A DNA stretch of 64,000 nucleotides from Clostridiales bacterium. Its GTDB lineage: Bacteria > Bacillota_A > Clostridia > Christensenellales > Pumilibacteraceae. The position numbers and the translations under genes are program-made. Each line of letters starts with the position of its first letter. Within the stretch, counting starts at the first letter, position 1. Location of the stretch: positions 1 through 64,000 of the forward strand of contig JAISDO010000008.1 of the NCBI GenBank assembly GCA_031264755.1, read 5' to 3'. Shown piece by piece: positions 46,022-55,448 of this stretch. The notes under the pieces were generated by a model. The model was not told the DNA's origin and ran no database searches. It was given only the letters and a program-made list of their open reading frames with translations.

Positions 46022-47188
46022 TCAATTAGCATTCAACTTGACCAAATCTATGGTCTCTTGTATAGTTTGTTGTATCAAGGCATCAAAGTCAGGTATCTTA
46101 GACTCATTAGCAAGTGCACGTTCTCTAGTAGGATGTATTGCAGGTCTGCGTGGCATGAAGACTGTACAACAGTCTTCATAAGGAAGTATAGACGTGTCAT
46201 AAGTGTCTATCTGTCTAGCTATAGTTATGATCTCAGATTTGTCTAGACTAATCAATGGACGCAATATAGGCAAATCATTGATGGCATGATTGCTAATATT
46301 TATACTATCTATGGTCTGACTAGCTACTTGCCCCAAGCTCTCACCTGTAACAATACAATCCAACTTGAGACGGTTTGCTATGTCTTTGGCTATACGCAAC
46401 ATACAACGTCTGAGTATAGTTATTAAGTATTCGTCGTCACAGTATTTTTTGATATGCTCTTGTAGCTTGGTTGAGTTGACTATATACAATTGCATATTAG
46501 GACAATATCTGGACAATAGCTTGACGAGCTTTTGGACTTTTTGCTTAGCAGCTTCGCTAGTGTAAGGGTAAGACCAAAAATGTAATGCTGTTAGTTGCAT
46601 ACCACGTTTGGCTATCTTATATCCTGCTACAGGGCTATCTATGCCTCCAGACAACAACAAAAGTCCTTTGCCTGACGTACCATAAGGCAATCCACCTTGA
46701 CCGTCGTGACTATTTGTATACACAAATGCCTGAGTATTAGAACGTATATCTACGAAGAGTGTAGTATTGGGATTGTGCAAGTTGACGGTAGCAGTAGCAC
46801 ATTTGTCCAAGATGGAGGCTCCTACTTGAGCTGACACTTGATATGATGTCAATGGATAAGATTTGTCCGACCTATTAGTCTCTACCTTGAAACTCCCCCC
46901 GTCAAAAATTTTGAGACTAGACTGTACTATACTATCTACACTAGCATCACACTGTATAGCCACACTAAAATTGTGTATACCATATACACAAGATAATCTA
47001 TCTATTATTAGACGTTCCTGATGGACTTGATAATTGTCAACATAATATCTACCCACCCCGACGGTCAAAGAACATTCTATATCGCTCAAACTATCCCTAA
47101 TATTCTGTATAAGACGTCTTTCAAAGTATCCCCTATTGTTACCTTTGAGATGCAATTCGCCATATCTAATAAGTATTGTGTTAGACAT
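46022..47188 (-). CDS. thiI: ThiI, tRNA 4-thiouridine synthetase
   Basis: Protein of 388 residues with the N-terminal ferredoxin-like/THUMP region and the PP-loop SGGIDSPVAGYKIAKRG, then ALHFWSYPYTSEAA and VTGESLGQVASQT, typical of ThiI. It makes s4U8 in tRNA and in some bacteria supplies sulfur to thiazole. There is no rhodanese domain, as in most Gram-positive ThiI. It overlaps the cysteine desulfurase gene by 8 nt, its expected sulfur donor. Confidence 0.95.
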   Translation of the reverse strand: MSNTILIRYGELHLKGNNRGYFERRLIQNIRDSLSDIECSLTVGVGRYYVDNYQVHQERLIIDRLSCVYGIHNFSVAIQCDASVDSIVQSSLKIFDGGSFKVETNRSDKSYPLTSYQVSAQVGASILDKCATATVNLHNPNTTLFVDIRSNTQAFVYTNSHDGQGGLPYGTSGKGLLLLSGGIDSPVAGYKIAKRGMQLTALHFWSYPYTSEAAKQKVQKLVKLLSRYCPNMQLYIVNSTKLQEHIKKYCDDEYLITILRRCMLRIAKDIANRLKLDCIVTGESLGQVASQTIDSINISNHAINDLPILRPLISLDKSEIITIARQIDTYDTSILPYEDCCTVFMPRRPAIHPTRERALANESKIPDFDALIQQTIQETIDLVKLNAN

Positions 47189-48293
47189 TGTTGACTATCC
47201 TCAATATTGTGTCACAAGCTTGTTGTATTTCTTGCATAGTATTGTGTGGTCCAAGACTTATTCTGATAGCACCATTGAGATAATACCTATCTATATTGCG
47301 TATACTGAGTATTTTGTTGACTTTATCTTTTGCCGAACACGCCGAACCTACTCCTACAATTACGCCTTGGTCACAAAGTTGCCGTTGTAGTATCTCAGCA
47401 CGCAAACCTCCAAAACATACTACAAATATATGTGGCAAATCTGTAGGCAACATCAATATATCTATATTCTTCAAGCTACTTTTGATATAATCATGCATAA
47501 CTTGATAATGTGACATAGGTTGCGACCGGTAAGCATCTATAGCACAAGGTAGTGATATTATGCTAGAATTGTTGACTGTACCCGCACGTTTGCCTCTCTC
47601 ATGCCCCCCACCATTGATCAACGACGATATGTTGAGTCCCTTGCGTATATACAAGATACCCAAGCCTTTTTTGCCACCTATCTTATGAGCCGATACAGTA
47701 TACATATCCACATCTAGATCAACTAGGCTATAATCCCACTTGCACCAAGCTTGTACCCCATCACTGTGTAGTATTGCCTTAGGAGCTAGTTTGCGGACTA
47801 GCTTGGATATGTCTGATATATTGTTGACTACCCCACTGTTGCCACATACGTGAGCTATGCTAACTAGCGTAGTATCCGTCGTCAGCTTGGATTGCAAGTC
47901 CAGTAGATCTACACGTCCTTGACTATCTATCAATACTTGTTGACTAGTTGTAGACAGATTTTGTACAGTAGTACTAACCGAAGCATGTTCTATAATACTA
48001 TACAAGACTTTGCCATTCTTATCTTTGATACCTTTGTTTATAGCCCAATTATTGGCTTCGGTAGCACTACCGACAAAGTATATATCTTGTGCGGCAACAT
48101 CCAAAGATTTGGCAACTTGCTCTCTAGCTCGCTCTATGCAATCTGATACAACCAAGCTAGGTTGGTACAACGCTGACGAGTTGTACCAATAGTCTTGTTC
48201 TACCTGCAACGACACTTTGTTGACCTCTTCAAAACATTTGACCGTGGCTGCATTGTCTAGATATATATAATTTTGCAATATTTTTGGCAACAT
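47181..48293 (-). CDS. Cysteine desulfurase (NifS/IscS-like)
   Basis: PLP enzyme of 370 residues. YIYLDNAATVKCFEEV opens the fold, the PLP-binding Lys is in VSAHKIGGKKGLG, and the persulfide Cys in GVGSACSAKDK. It transfers sulfur from cysteine to ThiI, encoded directly downstream with overlapping ends; this pair is the NifZ-ThiI arrangement of Gram-positives. It follows the membrane protein gene by 2 nt, so it is expressed from the histidine kinase operon. Confidence 0.94.
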   Translation of the reverse strand: MLPKILQNYIYLDNAATVKCFEEVNKVSLQVEQDYWYNSSALYQPSLVVSDCIERAREQVAKSLDVAAQDIYFVGSATEANNWAINKGIKDKNGKVLYSIIEHASVSTTVQNLSTTSQQVLIDSQGRVDLLDLQSKLTTDTTLVSIAHVCGNSGVVNNISDISKLVRKLAPKAILHSDGVQAWCKWDYSLVDLDVDMYTVSAHKIGGKKGLGILYIRKGLNISSLINGGGHERGKRAGTVNNSSIISLPCAIDAYRSQPMSHYQVMHDYIKSSLKNIDILMLPTDLPHIFVVCFGGLRAEILQRQLCDQGVIVGVGSACSAKDKVNKILSIRNIDRYYLNGAIRISLGPHNTMQEIQQACDTILRIVNNV

Positions 48294-48295
48294 AG

Positions 48296-48835
48296 TTAGA
48301 CTTCAAGCAGTGCATAGTACAATTGAGCAACAATGGAGTGCATATGTTGATCTAGTTGACACAATACTATTGTACGAGTCCCCAAGTAATCAAAACACAA
48401 TTGATACACTTTGTCAACAGAGTTGGTAACACAATTGATTGTCTTAGATGTATCCCAATTGTGATTTGCGTCATACAAAACAAATCCAACTATACTATCC
48501 AAACCTGCTCTATACAATACTCTATCAAATATACCCACATGCAATACAACAAAGTAACCATCTTGCACTACATAACACAATTGTCTTGTATTATAGTTGT
48601 ATACACTATTAAGCTTGATATACACAATTAGAACAATCAACAACAGACCAAAATTGCTCAAAACAATAGTCAACAACTGCAATTGATTGAGCATCAACTG
48701 TACGGTCAGGCTTGTAGCCAAAGCAACTATACTATACATAGCAATCGCTCTGCATCTATGCAACATCAATAAGTATGCTTGCTTGGACTGATCTCGTGTA
48801 GTATATTGTTGATATACGCAAGTCATTGCCGTCAT
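48296..48835 (-). CDS. Two-helix membrane protein, unknown function
   Basis: About 179 residues. Two hydrophobic helices (about residues 29-45 and 50-72) are followed by a cytosolic domain of ~100 residues with a beta-rich pattern (QLCYVVQDGYFVVLHVGIFDRVLYRAGLDSIVGFVLYD), reminiscent of small PH-like membrane domains, but no family can be assigned. The ATG at 48835 lies immediately after the kinase stop; the earlier in-frame start would overlap the kinase. Cotranscribed between the kinase and the desulfurase. Confidence 0.65.
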   Translation of the reverse strand: MTAMTCVYQQYTTRDQSKQAYLLMLHRCRAIAMYSIVALATSLTVQLMLNQLQLLTIVLSNFGLLLIVLIVYIKLNSVYNYNTRQLCYVVQDGYFVVLHVGIFDRVLYRAGLDSIVGFVLYDANHNWDTSKTINCVTNSVDKVYQLCFDYLGTRTIVLCQLDQHMHSIVAQLYYALLEV

Positions 48836-48836
48836 A

Positions 48837-49880
48837 TTACTTTTTGGCAATTGGCTTAGAACCAACTATCTTGAGCGTAAAGGTGAATGTTGATCCATTG
48901 CCAGGACTAGACTCTACCCAGATAGTCTCCTTGTGATCTTGTATAATCTTCTTGACTATACTCAATCCCAACCCCGTGCTAGGTTGAGACTTGTTGGATG
49001 TCCTTGCCTTGTCCACCATATAAAACTTGTCCCAGATAAATTGCTGATCCTTTTTGCTTATTCCTACGCCACTATCTTTGACTAATATGTACACTCTCTT
49101 GTTATGTATATATGTGTCTACATTAATTTTTGAAAAATCTGGTGAATATTTGATAGCATTGTCAATAAGGTTGATGAGTACTTGTATTATCTTTTCTTTA
49201 TCGGCATAAACTATAACACTATGCGTAGAGAATGACGTCAATATCTTGCTGTTGCGTTTGAGTAGAGTTGGTGCAAATCTGTCTACAACATGCTCAATGA
49301 CATCGTGTATTTTGAAACTACTGTATACCAAGTCTATATTGCCATATTCCATCCTAGACAAATCCAACATACTATTGATAAGACTAGATAGGCGTTTGGT
49401 CTCGTTGTAAACTATACTAAGGTATTTTTCTCTATCTTCTGGTGTATTGACAGTGCCATCTATAATAGCTTGCAAAAACCCCTGCATACTTGTCAATGGC
49501 GACCGTAGCTCATGAGAAGCACTAGCTACAAAAGACTTGCGCATATCTTCCAAATTTTCAAAGTCTAACGCTATCTTATTGATGCTATTGGTCAACTTGA
49601 TTATACCTAATTCACCTTTGTATATCTGTAGCCGTGTACTATAATTGCCTTTGACTATCTCGTCCGCTCCATTGTTGATCTGATACAGTGGCTTGAACAA
49701 AAATATATAGTCCACTACAACCCATACTATCACTAGGCAAACTATCAACAACACTACTATAGATACGACTACAGATATGTACACCTCAACTCTAGATGTC
49801 AATATCAACACTATAGCTATTATTAACAAAAAAACTATAGTAGCAACAAATAGTGTCGCCCGTGTTATGAATCTTTTCAT
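48837..49880 (-). CDS. Sensor histidine kinase (orphan)
   Basis: Membrane histidine kinase of 347 residues. Two N-terminal helices (~9-28 and ~33-58) have almost no extracytoplasmic loop. A HAMP-like segment (FKPLYQINNGADEIVKGNYSTRL), the HisKA domain with the phosphorylated His in SASHELRSPLTSMQGF, and the ATPase domain (LINLIDNAIKYSPD, KDSGVGISKKD, STGLGLSIVKKI) follow. No response regulator is next to it. Signals are probably sensed within the membrane or cytosol. The promoter overlaps an inverted repeat, and the start codon is 8 nt from the -10 box. Confidence 0.92.
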   Translation of the reverse strand: MKRFITRATLFVATIVFLLIIAIVLILTSRVEVYISVVVSIVVLLIVCLVIVWVVVDYIFLFKPLYQINNGADEIVKGNYSTRLQIYKGELGIIKLTNSINKIALDFENLEDMRKSFVASASHELRSPLTSMQGFLQAIIDGTVNTPEDREKYLSIVYNETKRLSSLINSMLDLSRMEYGNIDLVYSSFKIHDVIEHVVDRFAPTLLKRNSKILTSFSTHSVIVYADKEKIIQVLINLIDNAIKYSPDFSKINVDTYIHNKRVYILVKDSGVGISKKDQQFIWDKFYMVDKARTSNKSQPSTGLGLSIVKKIIQDHKETIWVESSPGNGSTFTFTLKIVGSKPIAKK

Positions 49881-49888
49881 ACATGTCT

Positions 49889-49918
49889 ATTGTACCAAAT
49901 TGGTACACAAAATGTCAA
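49889..49918 (-). promoter_or_regulatory. Promoter with operator-like inverted repeat, histidine kinase operon
   Basis: TTGACA (49913-49918), 18 bp, TACAAT (49889-49894) on the minus strand. A perfect inverted repeat TGTACCAA-a-TTGGTACA (49891-49907) covers the -10 and most of the spacer, as expected for a repressor site. Confidence 0.65.
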
Positions 49919-50078
49919 ACTAACCAGTTTGCAATTGATAATGTATCTTTATAGTTAAGCAAATGTCTTGTCTCACTGCCCACAACTAATTATCAAATCC
50001 ATATGTATCCTAGTTGTTCACTCCAGTGTCTCAAGAAATTGCTTAAACATGACTATTAGCAACATAATCGTCAATAAC

Positions 50079-51512
50079 TTAGCTGACAGTCAACAGCTTT
50101 TTGAGATTGAGAGATGCTTGATACAACTCGTTCTTGCTATATTTTTTGCTTGTTAAGTGCGCTATAGCTTGCTTGACATCTTTGCCCTTGACTATTTGGT
50201 CGCACAACAATGCTTCTATAGATATATCATCATTATTGTCAACTTGTACACTATAATTGGGCTGTACAACTATCGTGTATTCGCCTTTGGTTGCAATAGT
50301 ATTTGTCTTCAAGTCATCTATGACTTGCTTATACATACCAACCGTAGAATACTCATGTAGTTTGGTCAACTCTTTGGCCACCATGTATTGTGCATTGGGC
50401 AAATTGTCATGTAGATACGCTAATGTATCCAATATCCTATTGGGAGATTCTAACAATACATAATTGGATACAACCAAAGATTGCATCTTGCTGACAATCA
50501 ATTTGGCCAACTTGTTGGTCCTAGGCATGAATCCAAAAAATGCCCAATCTCCACCAAATCCAGATATAGATACACTAGCTATCACACAACTAGCGCCAGG
50601 CAAGGTTGTTACGGTGTAGCCTGCTTGCCTTACCGCTTGCACCAATGTACAGCCTGGGTCGCTTATACAGGGAGTTCCGGCATCACTAATTAGAGCTACA
50701 CTACCACCTTGTTGCAATATATTGAGGATTTTTGTTGTTGCAATATTTTCATTGAATTTGTGACAACTAAATATCTTAGCATTGTTGATATTGTACTTGC
50801 CAAACAGTGGTAAGACTATCCTAGTATCTTCGCAAGCTATATAATCCACATTATGCAACAAGTCTACAGCACGTCTAGTAATGTCACCTAAGTTGCCTAT
50901 AGGAGTGGCTACAACATACAATGTAGAAGAGTCTATCTTGGCACTATTACTATATGAGTCCCAATTAGTTTTTTTGGCGCCTGATACTGTAGGTGTATCC
51001 GGTTTTTTTTCAATTATGTGAGAGTATGTCACTCGTGCTGTCTCCAAGCTAGTCATCTCTGAGTTGAGTATATGTATATTAGCGTATCGTTTGTACATCT
51101 GATACCTATCTCTGTACATTTGGTGCAACTTGACCATCATATCACCATGCAACAACGGTCTAGTATTGTCACATTGAAGTCTATCATGTATAGATTGGAC
51201 ATCGCTGTCCAACCATACAATAGTATACTCATTCAACAGTTGCATATTAATCTCATCCAATACAGCGCCACCACCTGTAGCTACAACTGTATTGGTACAC
51301 TTAGACACATCAAGTATCTGCATGCTTTCTACCCGTCTAAAATAATCTTCGCCGTGCAACTCAAATATATCCTTGATTGACATACCTTGTTGCTCAACTA
51401 TACGCCTATCAATATCTACAAATTGCCACCCCAAAAGCTTGGCTAAGATTTGTCCCACTGTAGTCTTGAATGTGCCTGACAAACCTATGATTGCTATACT
51501 ATTAGTCTTCAT
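50079..51512 (-). CDS. Shikimate kinase fused to RsmI rRNA methyltransferase
   Basis: Fusion of 477 residues. Residues 1-~165 are shikimate kinase: P-loop GLSGTFKTT, shikimate-binding DIDRRIV...FRRVES, ATGGGAV, lid RPLL. The P-loop has Phe15 where the family has Gly. Residues ~190-477 are RsmI (VVATPIGNLGDITRRAVD, ACEDTR, LISDAGTPCISDPG, LPGASCVIASVSISG), which 2'-O-methylates C1402 of 16S rRNA. The join is in one uninterrupted frame. It closes the aroC-aroB-aroA-aroQ operon with a 4-nt ATGA overlap to aroQ, so the kinase belongs there functionally. About 200 bp follow to the kinase promoter, with nothing recognisable. Confidence 0.9.
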   Translation of the reverse strand: MKTNSIAIIGLSGTFKTTVGQILAKLLGWQFVDIDRRIVEQQGMSIKDIFELHGEDYFRRVESMQILDVSKCTNTVVATGGGAVLDEINMQLLNEYTIVWLDSDVQSIHDRLQCDNTRPLLHGDMMVKLHQMYRDRYQMYKRYANIHILNSEMTSLETARVTYSHIIEKKPDTPTVSGAKKTNWDSYSNSAKIDSSTLYVVATPIGNLGDITRRAVDLLHNVDYIACEDTRIVLPLFGKYNINNAKIFSCHKFNENIATTKILNILQQGGSVALISDAGTPCISDPGCTLVQAVRQAGYTVTTLPGASCVIASVSISGFGGDWAFFGFMPRTNKLAKLIVSKMQSLVVSNYVLLESPNRILDTLAYLHDNLPNAQYMVAKELTKLHEYSTVGMYKQVIDDLKTNTIATKGEYTIVVQPNYSVQVDNNDDISIEALLCDQIVKGKDVKQAIAHLTSKKYSKNELYQASLNLKKLLTVS

Positions 51513-51922
51513 ATTGACACCAGAGCATACAATGCCAATACATAGCTATGAACTCCAAACCCCACTATCGCACCATCTACCACACTAGACAACATAGACT
51601 TATGCCTAAAGCTCTCCCTAGCGTATATATTGGTCATATGAACTTCTATCTTTTTGCCCTTGTAACTCTCCAAAGCATCTCTTATAGCTATACTATAGTG
51701 GCTATAGGCAGCTGCATTGATTATTATAGCATCATGAAGACTCTCACCTATGCATTTGACAAGTTCACCCTCTATATCACTTACCACAAAATCTACATGT
51801 ATATCCAAATCTTGGGCGTATTTAGATACTGTGGCTACAAGTTGTGTATAGCTAGCATTGTACTTGTCGCCACGTATATCTAGTCTTGACATATTAGGAC
51901 CATTTATTAGTAACACTCTCAT
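51509..51922 (-). CDS. aroQ: Type II 3-dehydroquinate dehydratase
   Basis: Small dodecameric-type enzyme of about 137 residues that dehydrates 3-dehydroquinate. It begins MRVLLINGPNMSRLDIRGDKY, with the catalytic Tyr in DKYNAS; INAAAYSHYSIAIRDAL and EVHMTNIYARESFRHKS follow the family pattern. The start at 51922 overlaps the aroA stop as ATGA; the longer frame from 51985 runs into aroA and is not used. Tightly coupled to both neighbours. Confidence 0.94.
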   Translation of the reverse strand: MRVLLINGPNMSRLDIRGDKYNASYTQLVATVSKYAQDLDIHVDFVVSDIEGELVKCIGESLHDAIIINAAAYSHYSIAIRDALESYKGKKIEVHMTNIYARESFRHKSMLSSVVDGAIVGFGVHSYVLALYALVSI

Positions 51923-53169
51923 TGATACACTCCAACAAATTTGGCACAATCCTCGTTCCAATTGGGATAACTCACAGCTATACATCTCTTGTCAATTACT
52001 GTTATGTTGCCTAACAGTATGTTGGCTATCTCCATTGTCATTGCTATACGATGATCAAACCTAGAATCTACAGTGACATTGCCATGCAAGCGTGACGGCT
52101 TGACTATGAATCCATATTGAGTTTCGGTGATGTCAGCTCCTATAGCTATCAAGTTGTGCACAATAGCAGATATACGATCAGTCTCTTTGACTCGCAACTC
52201 TTGTGCATCATGTACTGTAGATGTGCCGTCACAGTAACAGGCAAGCAATGCAAGTATAGGCAATTCGTCTATCAGATAGGGTATCATGCTTTTGCCTATC
52301 ACAAAAGGCTTGAGATAAGGTGTATATTCTACCGTAATATCAGCTATATCTTCTATGTCCTTTTTTTTGTTGTGCACCAAGTAATTGGCACCTATTTGGT
52401 CCAATACTTGCAATATACCTATCCTTGTTGGATTGACACATACGTCTTGCAATGTAATAATCGTACCTGGTCTAACAATAGCCAATACCATCCAAAAAGC
52501 GGCACTAGACATATCGCCAGGCACATTAATATCTTTGGCATGTACTTTGCATGGATTGAGTTTGATAGTGAGTTGATCCATCACTATATCACAACGCATA
52601 GCTTGCATCATCAACTCCGTATGATTGCGGCTAAAGTTGGGTTGATGTACTATAGTATCACCCCTAGCTTTCAATCCAGATAGCAATATAGCAGACTTGA
52701 CTTGAGCACTTGCTATAGGCATCGTATACGTGAGGGACTGCAAAGATTTGCCATAGATGGTCAATGGTGCAGTACCATCTGTATCAACTATATCTGCTCC
52801 TCTATCCCTCAATGGCTCAGCCACACGCATCATAGGACGCCTACTAAGACTATTGTCTCCTATCAATCTAGTATTACAACCAGCAACACTAGCCAAAAAC
52901 CCTGCCATAAGCCTCATTGTGGTACCACTATTGCAACAATCCAAAACGATATCACTATACAAGTTGCTTATAGCTCGTATAGTAGCAGTTGTCCCTTCTA
53001 TATCAACCGCACATCCTAGACGCTGTACACAATCAAGAGTTGCTAATACATCTTGAGACAACAAGATATTGTGCACTTTGGCACGACCACCACTCAATGC
53101 GTTGAGTATAATTGCTCTATGACTAATACTCTTGTCTGCTGGGACTCTAATGTATAGATGTTTTGTCAT
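51919..53169 (-). CDS. aroA: EPSP synthase, class II-like
   Basis: 3-phosphoshikimate 1-carboxyvinyltransferase of 416 residues. The PADKSISHRAIIL start and LDCCNSGTTMRLMAGFLA resemble class II enzymes, which are tolerant to glyphosate, more than class I. SRRPMMRVAEPLRDRGAD and the C-terminal DHRIAMTMEIANIL are typical. It is the sixth step of the shikimate pathway. It lies 22 nt after aroB, in the aro operon. Confidence 0.94.
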   Translation of the reverse strand: MTKHLYIRVPADKSISHRAIILNALSGGRAKVHNILLSQDVLATLDCVQRLGCAVDIEGTTATIRAISNLYSDIVLDCCNSGTTMRLMAGFLASVAGCNTRLIGDNSLSRRPMMRVAEPLRDRGADIVDTDGTAPLTIYGKSLQSLTYTMPIASAQVKSAILLSGLKARGDTIVHQPNFSRNHTELMMQAMRCDIVMDQLTIKLNPCKVHAKDINVPGDMSSAAFWMVLAIVRPGTIITLQDVCVNPTRIGILQVLDQIGANYLVHNKKKDIEDIADITVEYTPYLKPFVIGKSMIPYLIDELPILALLACYCDGTSTVHDAQELRVKETDRISAIVHNLIAIGADITETQYGFIVKPSRLHGNVTVDSRFDHRIAMTMEIANILLGNITVIDKRCIAVSYPNWNEDCAKFVGVYQ

Positions 53170-53191
53170 TAGTTAAGATTGTAATTGGGTG

Positions 53192-54214
53192 TTACAACAA
53201 ATTATTTTTGATTATTTCTTTTAGATTCTGTTTGAGTTGTAGTTGAGACATCTCCAAATGTTGGACTTGCCCTATATCTACAGGAACAACAAAAACTATC
53301 TTGTCCGATTTGTTCTTCTTGTCTTTGCTAGCTATTGCAACTATCTTGTCCAGATCTAGTTTAGGCATGGTTGGAGCAACTTTGGATAACAATAGACGAA
53401 TATTATCTAGGTATTCGGGATTGATATACTCTGCAAACAACATACTCTCCAGTGTGATACCCAATAGCACATATTCGCCATGACTCAGTTCAAACTCACC
53501 ACAAGTCTCTAGAGCATGTCCCATAGTGTGCCCCAAGTTGAGGTTGCGTCTTGCACCCACATCATGAAGATCTAATGCAACTATGCTAGACTTGATTGAT
53601 ATACAAGCATTGACTATGTCAGATATTACATCTGCTTGCCTATCTACAAGCTGATTCAGATTGGCATTGAGATACTCCCACAATTCAGCATTGAGCAAAC
53701 TAGTCTTGACAATCTCACCTATACCGCTCAACCATTCACGTTGGGGCAACGAGGCTAACAATGTTATATCACACAACACTACTTTGGGCAACCAAAAGCT
53801 CCCTATCATGTTCTTGTAATTGAAGACATTTACACCTGTCTTGCCACCACTACTAGCGTCTACTTGAGCTAATAGTGTAGTAGGCACACAGATCCAATCC
53901 ACCCCTCTCATGTAGATAGACGCCACGAATCCAGCAATATCACTCACCGTACCACCACCTATTGATAGTACTGTAGTATCACGATTGCAATTGCGTTCTA
54001 ACATATCCAATATTATATCATGCACAGTATTGATTGTCTTGGATTGCTCACCACTTGTAACGATGTATGGACAAGTCCCCTCAAATAATGCTGGATACAA
54101 TTGGTACAAATTGCTATCAACTATTGCATAATGCGAATCAGACGCAAGCAACTGTCGTATATCCTGTCTCAAATTGCCTATTATTGTATTCTTGTCAAAT
54201 TGTGGTATGTTCAT
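53192..54214 (-). CDS. aroB: 3-dehydroquinate synthase
   Basis: NAD+ and metal-dependent enzyme of 340 residues that cyclises DAHP. GEQSKTI, LSIGGGTVSDIAGFVASIYMRGV, PTTLLAQVDASSGGKTGVN and NLGHTMGHALE show the NAD- and metal-binding sites. It is somewhat shorter than the usual ~360 residues. A gap of 106 nt with an 8-bp stem (ATCAACAT / ATGTTGAT) separates it from aroC; it has no good Shine-Dalgarno site. Confidence 0.95.
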   Translation of the reverse strand: MNIPQFDKNTIIGNLRQDIRQLLASDSHYAIVDSNLYQLYPALFEGTCPYIVTSGEQSKTINTVHDIILDMLERNCNRDTTVLSIGGGTVSDIAGFVASIYMRGVDWICVPTTLLAQVDASSGGKTGVNVFNYKNMIGSFWLPKVVLCDITLLASLPQREWLSGIGEIVKTSLLNAELWEYLNANLNQLVDRQADVISDIVNACISIKSSIVALDLHDVGARRNLNLGHTMGHALETCGEFELSHGEYVLLGITLESMLFAEYINPEYLDNIRLLLSKVAPTMPKLDLDKIVAIASKDKKNKSDKIVFVVPVDIGQVQHLEMSQLQLKQNLKEIIKNNLL

Positions 54215-54320
54215 AATATATGCTCAATGTAGATCAAACCAAAACAAACAATCAACATTCAATCACCAATTCAACTACTAGGTATTTTGAATCAAATTGA
54301 AGATGTTGATTGATCTGTAT

Positions 54321-55436
54321 TTATTTGAGTCTATCCGCTAGTTGTTGCATTGTAACGGCACCAGTATGGTTAAGCAACTCTCTAGTTAGTACAAATGCTA
54401 GTATATTCTTGGCTACAATTAGTGCCGCAGGGACATGACATATATCACTCCGCTCGTACATACTTATCTCATTAGTCTTGGTTGACAAGTCCACTGTAGG
54501 TATACCCTTGAGTACCGTAGGTATGGGTTTGAGGCTGCATTGCACAACTATGTCATTACCATTGGACATACCACCAGTTATACCACCAGCATTGTTGCTT
54601 TTGTGTCTAATGTTGCCAAATTCGTCATAGTACATAGCATCCTGCATTTGGCTACCATACACATCTACTACCCGGTTGCCTATACCAAACTCCACGCTCT
54701 TGACTGTTTGCAAGCTAATCAATGATGCAGCAATTATGCAATCTAGCTTGAGATCATGTTGAGTATAAGACCCTAATCCAATGGGCACACCGTTAGCTAC
54801 AAGAGCTATTTTGCCTCCAACTGTATCTCTAGAGAGTCTCACATTGTCTATCTCTCTCTTGATTTGTGTAGAGGTATCTTTGTCAAAGATACCATATATG
54901 TCTGTATGATTGTATTTTTTGAGTTGATGTATGTCTACATCAACTTTGACCTTGCCTATCTCTAATATAGCCGCATATAGATTGATTCCTATTGACTGTA
55001 GCAATTGATTGCATATACTACCTATAGCACATCTTGTAGCCGTATCTCTAGCACTAGCTCGCTCTGAGACATCTCTAGCATCATTGATACCGTACTTGTG
55101 CATGCCTGGCATATCAGCATGACCGGGTCTAGGTCTATTGATACTTCTGGCAGTATTATCGCCATCAATTGGATCTAATATAGATTGCCAATGATCCACA
55201 TTGTTGATTACAAAGGCCACGGGGTTGCCTGTTGTCACCATTCCACGCACACCCGCTAATATTTCTATTGTATCATTCTCTACAATTTTGCGATTGCCCC
55301 TACCATAAGAAGTTTGACGCAAGTACAACTCATGGTTGATAATGTCTATATTTAGAGTCAATCCTCTAGGCAACCCATCCAATATACCCACAAGTGCTTT
55401 GCCGTGAGACTCACCAGCAGTAAGATATCTCAACAT
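54321..55436 (-). CDS. aroC: Chorismate synthase
   Basis: FMN-dependent last enzyme of the shikimate pathway, about 371 residues. TAGESHGKALVGILDGLPRG at the start, RPGHADMPGMHKYG, RASARDTATRCAIG and GGITGGMSNGNDI are conserved. ATG 55436 has TAGGAG 9 nt upstream. First gene of the aro operon in this window; DAHP synthase (aroF/G) and shikimate dehydrogenase (aroE) are not in the window. Confidence 0.95.
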   Translation of the reverse strand: MLRYLTAGESHGKALVGILDGLPRGLTLNIDIINHELYLRQTSYGRGNRKIVENDTIEILAGVRGMVTTGNPVAFVINNVDHWQSILDPIDGDNTARSINRPRPGHADMPGMHKYGINDARDVSERASARDTATRCAIGSICNQLLQSIGINLYAAILEIGKVKVDVDIHQLKKYNHTDIYGIFDKDTSTQIKREIDNVRLSRDTVGGKIALVANGVPIGLGSYTQHDLKLDCIIAASLISLQTVKSVEFGIGNRVVDVYGSQMQDAMYYDEFGNIRHKSNNAGGITGGMSNGNDIVVQCSLKPIPTVLKGIPTVDLSTKTNEISMYERSDICHVPAALIVAKNILAFVLTRELLNHTGAVTMQQLADRLK

Positions 55437-55448
55437 TACAATCAACTC

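Noticed and set aside
52117..52683. 188-codon plus-strand frame opposite aroA
   Set aside because: Antisense shadow; aroA is unambiguous on the minus strand.
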